Of a DNA stretch of 51,672 nucleotides, positions 47,113 to 51,672 are shown piece after piece. How positions within the stretch are numbered: the first letter of the stretch is position 1; every line of letters starts with the position of its first letter. The stretch covers positions 1-51,672 of the forward strand of contig JACRNV010000016.1 of assembly GCA_016214785.1 (NCBI GenBank), written 5' to 3'. This DNA is from Methanobacteriota archaeon (GTDB taxonomy: Archaea; Thermoplasmatota; Thermoplasmata; SG8-5; JACRNV01). The translations under genes were made by a program, and so were the position numbers. The notes under the pieces were generated by a model. The model searched no databases. It worked only from the letters and a program-made list of their open reading frames with translations, and was not told where the DNA came from.

Positions 47113-49122
47113 TCAGGCGAACCACGCGTACGACATCGCCAGCGCCGCCGCGTAGACCGCCCACGCCATCGGCAGGGCGCGGCCGAGTCTGCGCCTGAAC
47201 TCGAAGGCGTCGCCGACGTTAAGGAGGTTCGCGGAGAAGTGGCTTATCACCACTACCATGAGCATCAGGTATACCCCCAATACGAGGGCGAAGAGCCACA
47301 GGGGCATCATGTCGGGGCTCCCGAGCGATGCGAATGTCTCTCCCAGGAGGGCGTAGAGCCCAACTGTGACGCCCATTATCAGCGGGGCGAAGAGCGTGGC
47401 GGTGCTCTGCATGTTGTCCACCGTGCCGCCGAGCTGCACCTTCACGTTCTGGTCGATCTTGCGCAGGTCGCGCAGGTAGCCGGAGAGGTCGGCCATCATC
47501 TTTCCCGCCGCGGACGGGTCCTTGCCCACGGCCTCGATGACGGCGCTCATAGTCGCCGCGACAGTCCGCGAAGGGTAGCGCGCCATGATTCCGATCTTCG
47601 GGTCGAAGAGCGCATCCTCGATGGGCACGCCCATGCAGCGCGCGATGCCCGATGCGCCCGAGAACAGGGCCTCGGCCTCGGTCCCCTTCATGGTGTCCGC
47701 GACCCTGTGCAAGGCCACCTCGAGCGGCAGACCCTCGTCGACCCTGCGCCCGAGCTGGAAGAGCGCGTCCGGGAATTCGGCCTCAAGGCGCGCGACGCGC
47801 TCCCTTACCTCCTGGCCGTGCCTTGCCCATGCCATGAGGTAGTAGCCAGAGGATACTGAAACGCCACCGAGAGTGAGGAGGGCACCGGCCAGCGGCCCCG
47901 CCTCTCCGCCGAGGAGGATAGATGCACCAGCCGTGATGGAAAACAAGGCCAGCACGGCCAGCGCGCGCCATATGGTTGCGCGCGCGGCGGCATTCCCGAT
48001 GGACTGCGGCGTCGATGTCCCCGGCCTCTTGGAAAGTATGGTCGAGGCATATGCGAAAGCCGCGAGAGGGAAGACGACGTCCATCATCAGGACTATGACA
48101 GCCGGATGCACCGTCGCGCCCCCCATCCCCGGTATCGCCGACCCGGAGAAGTCCATGCTCCCGAGCGCGGCCAGCGGGAGTATCGAGCCCACGACGAGCG
48201 GAAGGAGGATGCCGAGCGCGAAGAGGACGGTGCTCGGCGCGGCCAGCCCGGCGGCGTACTCCTCTATCCTGCGCTTCGTGCCGTCGAGCGCGACCTCGTT
48301 GGCCTTTGCAAGCACACGCTTGCGGCCCTGCGACTCCCCTTCGGCCGCCGCAGCCATCAGGGACTGGAAGGACATCTTCAGCTCCTCGTTCCCCTCCCCC
48401 CACTCCTCGACGAACGAGCGGTATGCGCCCTCGACCGAGCTGGACCGCCTTGTGTAGACGTCCCACGGCACGCGCCGCAGAGCCGACGACAGCGGCTCCT
48501 CGGAATGCTCGGACGCGAAGGCCACGGCGCGGTCGAGCGACGGGGCGAGCTGCATCGACATCGCCATGTAGCAGACCGCCTCTGGCGCCCTCCCTAGCGA
48601 CAGCACTTTCTCGCGCTTCGCGAGCATGAAGGGATAGTTCCGCGCCCAGTAGTAGGCGCCGACGCTGCCGATGGCGCCTGCGAGGAAGCCGTAGGCCAGC
48701 GCCATCGAGAAGTCCATGCCGAACATCGGCAGCGCGAGAGGCGAAATTAAGAGTGCGAGGAGGAAAACTATGAACGAGGAAACGGTGGCGAGCGCGGCGA
48801 CCTCGTGCTCCCCGACCGGAAGCCGGGCCATGGACGCCGCGCGCCTGAACTTCGTCTGGAATAGGCGCTCCGAGGCATCCGATAGGCGCCTTTCAGCGAG
48901 TTTGCGCCGGGCTTCGACCGCCCTGCGCTCGGCGCTCCCCTCATCGTGAATGGAAGAAGCGCGGGCCAGCGCCGTCTCGGCCGCTGACAGCTCCCTCTTG
49001 GCAACGTGGTGCAGCCGCCTGGAGCGCTCCCTGTCCCTCTCAAGCTTCGGGGGGGAAGGGCCGAAGGCCTTCCCCGCCCATTTGCACGCGCCGACGAAGA
49101 GCCTATGCCGCGAGCCTGTCAA
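47113..49122 (-). CDS. TadC/GspF-like secretion membrane platform, two F domains
   Basis: This 669-residue membrane protein has two type II secretion F (T2SSF) domains, about residues 180-300 and 430-560, each followed by membrane helices. A charged N-terminal coiled-coil region (30-90) and several membrane segments (100-160, 290-410, 565-669) surround them. It would be the inner-membrane platform for a pilus-like or archaellum-like fibre driven by the ATPase encoded upstream. Its TTG start at 49122 lies 20 bases inside the ATPase gene, and GGAGGGCG precedes it, so translation is coupled. No pilin-like gene is in the window. Confidence 0.85.
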   Translation of the reverse strand: MTGSRHRLFVGACKWAGKAFGPSPPKLERDRERSRRLHHVAKRELSAAETALARASSIHDEGSAERRAVEARRKLAERRLSDASERLFQTKFRRAASMARLPVGEHEVAALATVSSFIVFLLALLISPLALPMFGMDFSMALAYGFLAGAIGSVGAYYWARNYPFMLAKREKVLSLGRAPEAVCYMAMSMQLAPSLDRAVAFASEHSEEPLSSALRRVPWDVYTRRSSSVEGAYRSFVEEWGEGNEELKMSFQSLMAAAAEGESQGRKRVLAKANEVALDGTKRRIEEYAAGLAAPSTVLFALGILLPLVVGSILPLAALGSMDFSGSAIPGMGGATVHPAVIVLMMDVVFPLAAFAYASTILSKRPGTSTPQSIGNAAARATIWRALAVLALFSITAGASILLGGEAGPLAGALLTLGGVSVSSGYYLMAWARHGQEVRERVARLEAEFPDALFQLGRRVDEGLPLEVALHRVADTMKGTEAEALFSGASGIARCMGVPIEDALFDPKIGIMARYPSRTVAATMSAVIEAVGKDPSAAGKMMADLSGYLRDLRKIDQNVKVQLGGTVDNMQSTATLFAPLIMGVTVGLYALLGETFASLGSPDMMPLWLFALVLGVYLMLMVVVISHFSANLLNVGDAFEFRRRLGRALPMAWAVYAAALAMSYAWFA

Positions 49123-50899
49123 ACCACGCCCTCCACGAGCCGACGAGCGCGGCGTTATCCGCGCCCTTCATGCCCTCGACCAGCTCCCAGTACCTGGCGT
49201 TGGCCCTGGCGTTCCACGAGGCGGATAGGAAATCCTTCCTGCCGGTGCGCTGCGCGGCGGTACACAGCGCGGCCTTTATCTCGCCGCGCGCCTGGATGTT
49301 GCCCAGCGCCTCCTTATAGCTCATGCCCCACTGCTCGGCGATGGCCCTTATCCTCTCGGAGCGGTTCATGTATATGTCGGTCGGGGCAAGCCCGTCCGAC
49401 TGAGGATCGTATGCGAGGAGCTCGTTGAACTCGCCTTCCTTGCCGCCTTCCTTGGCAACCTCCGCGATGCTGGTGACCCGGCGCACGTAGCCCTTCCCTC
49501 CGCCCGGCCTTATCAAGCCCGAGATGACGACGATGTCTGTGGCATTGAACGCCTTAGCCGGTATCCCCAGGTCGTAGACTATGCGCTCGAAGACAGACCT
49601 GGGCGAGTTGCCGTGGATGGTCCCCAGGACGGCGCTCCCGGCGCTCCCAGACCTCATCGCTTCGTATAGTGTCCGCGTCTCCTGCCCCCTGACCTCGCCG
49701 AGGACGATGGCCGACTCTCCGAGCCTCAGCGATACCCTGAGCGCGTCATCGGCCCCAAGCTCCGACGTCCCGCCGATTGCCGAGCGCACGTAGAGGCTCT
49801 GCACCTTGTACCCGAGGCGCTGCATCTCCGGGCACGGCAGTTCTAGCGTATCTTCGATAGTCAGAATGCGCTGCTCCCTCGGCAGCTCCAGCATCATCGC
49901 CCCCAGGAGCGAGGTCTTGCCAGCGCCCCTGCTGCCGGCTACGAGCATCGTCGAACGGCCGTCGATGAGGAACCAGAGCAAACCTGCGGCGAGCTGCGAG
50001 ACGTTCCTGTTCTGGACGAACTTCGGCAGCGTCCAAGGGTCCGTCGCGTGCCGCCGCAGGGCCATCGCAACACCCGACGGGCTCAGCGGCTTCCCGATGA
50101 CGGTGACGCGGGTGCTCAACTCCTCCAGGTCGGTCTCAAGCACGGGCATCGCCTCCGAGAATGGCCTGCCGCTCTGCATCCTGAAGCGGGCCAGCAAGCC
50201 TTGCGCCTCCTCCTCCGATAGGGTGATGTTGGTCGCGCACTTGCCCGAGCCCGCCTCGACCGGGAGCTTCCCGAGCGTGACGTGGACGGGGTTCTCCTCC
50301 GCCGGCGCGTCGACGTAGACGTCCTGGACGTTCGGGTCGCGAAGGAGCGGCTCCAGCACGCCAAGGCCGACGCTGTACGTCACGAGGATGTGCGCGAGCT
50401 TCCGCGCAGTCACGGCCTCCTGGTCCTTCGAGACTCCGGGGACGGCCGAGGCCGCGCGCCTGGCGAGGACGTCGATGGCGCTGGCCGTCATCGCCTCCCT
50501 GAGATTGGCGGGCTTGAGGAGGTGTGCGCCGTCCGGCAGATTGCCCGCGAGCTCCCTCTGGACTTCCACGAGCATCCTGGTCTGGTACTTCGGCAGCATG
50601 TACTCCTCGGGGACAAGATGGTAAACGAGGTCGCCAGATTCGTTTGACTTGAAGAGCCGAACGCGGGCCCCCTCGACAGTGTAGCGATGTATCTCCTCTG
50701 CGTTTCTTGGAAACTCAAGATTCACCCACGCGCCCGAGAACCCCGGCCTCGTGAGCCTCCCCTCGCGCAGGACCTTGGACATGGCCTTCTGCAGTGTGCC
50801 GGCCTCAGAGACAGTCGCTGAGGCAGGCATCGCCGCCTTTGGACCGGAATGGGACGTTATCTTCGGCGGGGCGGAGATTATCCTCGGCTTCTCTGCCAT
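49103..50899 (-). CDS. TadA/FlaI-type secretion ATPase
   Basis: This 598-residue ATPase belongs to the GspE/VirB11/TadA superfamily that powers pilus assembly or secretion. Walker A (GSRGAGKTS) is at about 323-331, the Asp box follows (LTIEDTLELP), and the Walker B-like LGEVRGQETRTL and the His box (GTIHGNS) are present. A roughly 100-residue N-terminal domain precedes the ATPase core. The ATG at 50899 shares one base with the stop of the Cys-rich gene before it (TGATG), and GGGGGG lies upstream. It is the middle gene of a three-gene operon. Confidence 0.93.
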   Translation of the reverse strand: MAEKPRIISAPPKITSHSGPKAAMPASATVSEAGTLQKAMSKVLREGRLTRPGFSGAWVNLEFPRNAEEIHRYTVEGARVRLFKSNESGDLVYHLVPEEYMLPKYQTRMLVEVQRELAGNLPDGAHLLKPANLREAMTASAIDVLARRAASAVPGVSKDQEAVTARKLAHILVTYSVGLGVLEPLLRDPNVQDVYVDAPAEENPVHVTLGKLPVEAGSGKCATNITLSEEEAQGLLARFRMQSGRPFSEAMPVLETDLEELSTRVTVIGKPLSPSGVAMALRRHATDPWTLPKFVQNRNVSQLAAGLLWFLIDGRSTMLVAGSRGAGKTSLLGAMMLELPREQRILTIEDTLELPCPEMQRLGYKVQSLYVRSAIGGTSELGADDALRVSLRLGESAIVLGEVRGQETRTLYEAMRSGSAGSAVLGTIHGNSPRSVFERIVYDLGIPAKAFNATDIVVISGLIRPGGGKGYVRRVTSIAEVAKEGGKEGEFNELLAYDPQSDGLAPTDIYMNRSERIRAIAEQWGMSYKEALGNIQARGEIKAALCTAAQRTGRKDFLSASWNARANARYWELVEGMKGADNAALVGSWRAWFDRLAA

Positions 50900-51519
50900 C
50901 AAACGTCCCCCCTAGGAACGACGCCGAAGGCCGAGTACATCAGCTGGCCGCGCAGCCGCTCGAACTCCCTCGCTACGACGCCGAGGTCTTCCCCCGTCTC
51001 GGCCGCGCAACCGGCGCATTCGGCCATCGGGTTGCTCGGCGGCACTACCGTCGGGTGCTGCAACAGGCTTGCGGTGAACGAGTCCAAATCCTTTTCGAGC
51101 CTCTCGCGCAGCCTCCCCGCAATCGTTGCAGGATGGGACTTGCAGGCCTGGCAGCGCCTCCCCTTCTCCCTCCTCGCGCGCTCGTCCAGATTGCCGAGCG
51201 GGTCCCTCCCGGCCATGCGCTCCAGCGTGGCGGCGAGCGCGCGGACGCCTCGAAGAGCGTCCAGTGCCACGCCCTTGTATTCCGTCTCGACATAGCCCGA
51301 GAGCAGGATGCCCTCGACCGGCCCGACGCCGCAGAGCGCCCGCAGTGTGCCCTCGTAGCACCTCGCGCCCGAGAGGTCGGAATCCCCCGTGCAGCCCTCG
51401 CAATCGACGACCAGCATCCGCCTGTCGTTCCGCGCCTCGACGTGGTATGCGCAGCCGATGGCAGTGGATGGTTTTACCGCCAATGAATGGCCCCGCACTC
51501 GCATGGCGAGGGAATTCAT
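50899..51519 (-). CDS. Cys-rich protein upstream of secretion ATPase
   Basis: This 206-residue protein has three Cys pairs: VDCEGCTGDS (about 39-44, with another Cys ten residues on), GRRCQACKSH and AECAGCAAE. The first module (VDCEGC-x10-C followed by a hydrophobic stretch ending VLLSGYVE-like, here ILLSGYVETEY) resembles the N-terminal Cys-rich domain I recall fused to TadA-like ATPases in other euryarchaea. Here it is a separate gene overlapping the ATPase by one base, so it is probably a split domain acting as a metal- or redox-binding regulator of the ATPase. The ATG at 51519 follows a TATA-like TTTTATTGA near 51557-51565. Confidence 0.75.
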   Translation of the reverse strand: MNSLAMRVRGHSLAVKPSTAIGCAYHVEARNDRRMLVVDCEGCTGDSDLSGARCYEGTLRALCGVGPVEGILLSGYVETEYKGVALDALRGVRALAATLERMAGRDPLGNLDERARREKGRRCQACKSHPATIAGRLRERLEKDLDSFTASLLQHPTVVPPSNPMAECAGCAAETGEDLGVVAREFERLRGQLMYSAFGVVPRGDV

Positions 51520-51672
51520 TATTGTTTCTATGGTAAGAGGTCAGCCATGCGAAGTCAATAAAATAGCTGGGCCATGTTCAATGATGTTCTGGCCACGCAG
51601 ATGAATGGTGTGGACAACACTTAGAAGCGTTTCGTATACCTTGGCGCCAAATTCTGACCTGCTTCCGCCACT
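51520..51672. other. Window end, no gene seen
   Basis: This 153-base stretch holds the promoter region of the Cys-rich gene. I see no ORF with a supported start and no RNA signature in the remainder. Confidence 0.4.

Overview
The window is archaeal. It encodes archaeal-type threonyl- and phenylalanyl-tRNA synthetases, Alba, archease, an aCPSF-type nuclease, SecE-Spt5-L11, two FtsZ proteins and the NurA-HerA-Mre11-Rad50 end-resection operon. Many genes have a TATA-like box 26-28 bases upstream of the start codon with no leader, as in leaderless archaeal transcripts; others use GGAGG-like ribosome sites, and GTG and TTG starts occur. Most of the DNA is GC-rich, with codons such as AGG, GCG, CTC and GAG. 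A GC-rich euryarchaeon, perhaps from the Thermoplasmatota and relatives, is my best guess, but the sequence alone does not prove it. Anaerobic life is suggested by a class III ribonucleotide reductase and two radical SAM proteins.

Layout. 1-3.5 kb: an AT-rich GTPase-like gene, a 47-residue protein, an acylphosphatase fused to a coiled coil, a membrane protein and a zinc-ribbon protein. 3.5-6 kb: a photolyase-like radical SAM protein, the alkylated-DNA repair protein Ogt and a small membrane protein. 6-13 kb: a 997-residue ATPase-TPR protein, Alba, a DUF2148 protein, two coupled phosphoesterases and a TrpB2-type tryptophan synthase beta chain. 13.3-23.1 kb: ThrS, an ABC-F ATPase, a cupin, a GNAT enzyme, a winged-helix ATPase, archease, PheS with a large N-terminal insertion, and a zinc-ribbon/TPR membrane protein. 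23.4-31 kb: a large surface protein, a membrane-protein/regulator pair, RlmE, a winged-helix protein, NrdD and a GNAT-YoaP protein. 31-40 kb: the aCPSF-type nuclease, a GNAT enzyme, the resection operon and a second radical SAM protein. 40-47 kb: an MFS exporter, a second membrane-protein/regulator pair, L11-Spt5-SecE-FtsZ, a second FtsZ and a 71-residue repeat protein. 47-51.5 kb: a Tad/type II secretion-like operon made of a Cys-rich protein, an ATPase and a membrane platform.

Most genes are chromosomal housekeeping functions. The less ordinary material is: (i) two paralogous cassettes, each a three-helix mini-membrane protein followed by a 173-residue double winged-helix protein; (ii) a family of palindromic intergenic repeats at three loci, sharing the motif AATCCTTTTCAGGGGGTCAA; (iii) an Spt5 with a long N-terminal extension that looks like an Ig-type beta-sandwich; (iv) a 58-base duplication joining the 3' ends of nrdD and a neighbouring acetyltransferase gene; (v) tandem direct repeats between a winged-helix gene and nrdD; (vi) small proteins and remnants that simple ORF calling misses. 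I found no CRISPR array, no complete tRNA or rRNA gene and no insertion sequence.
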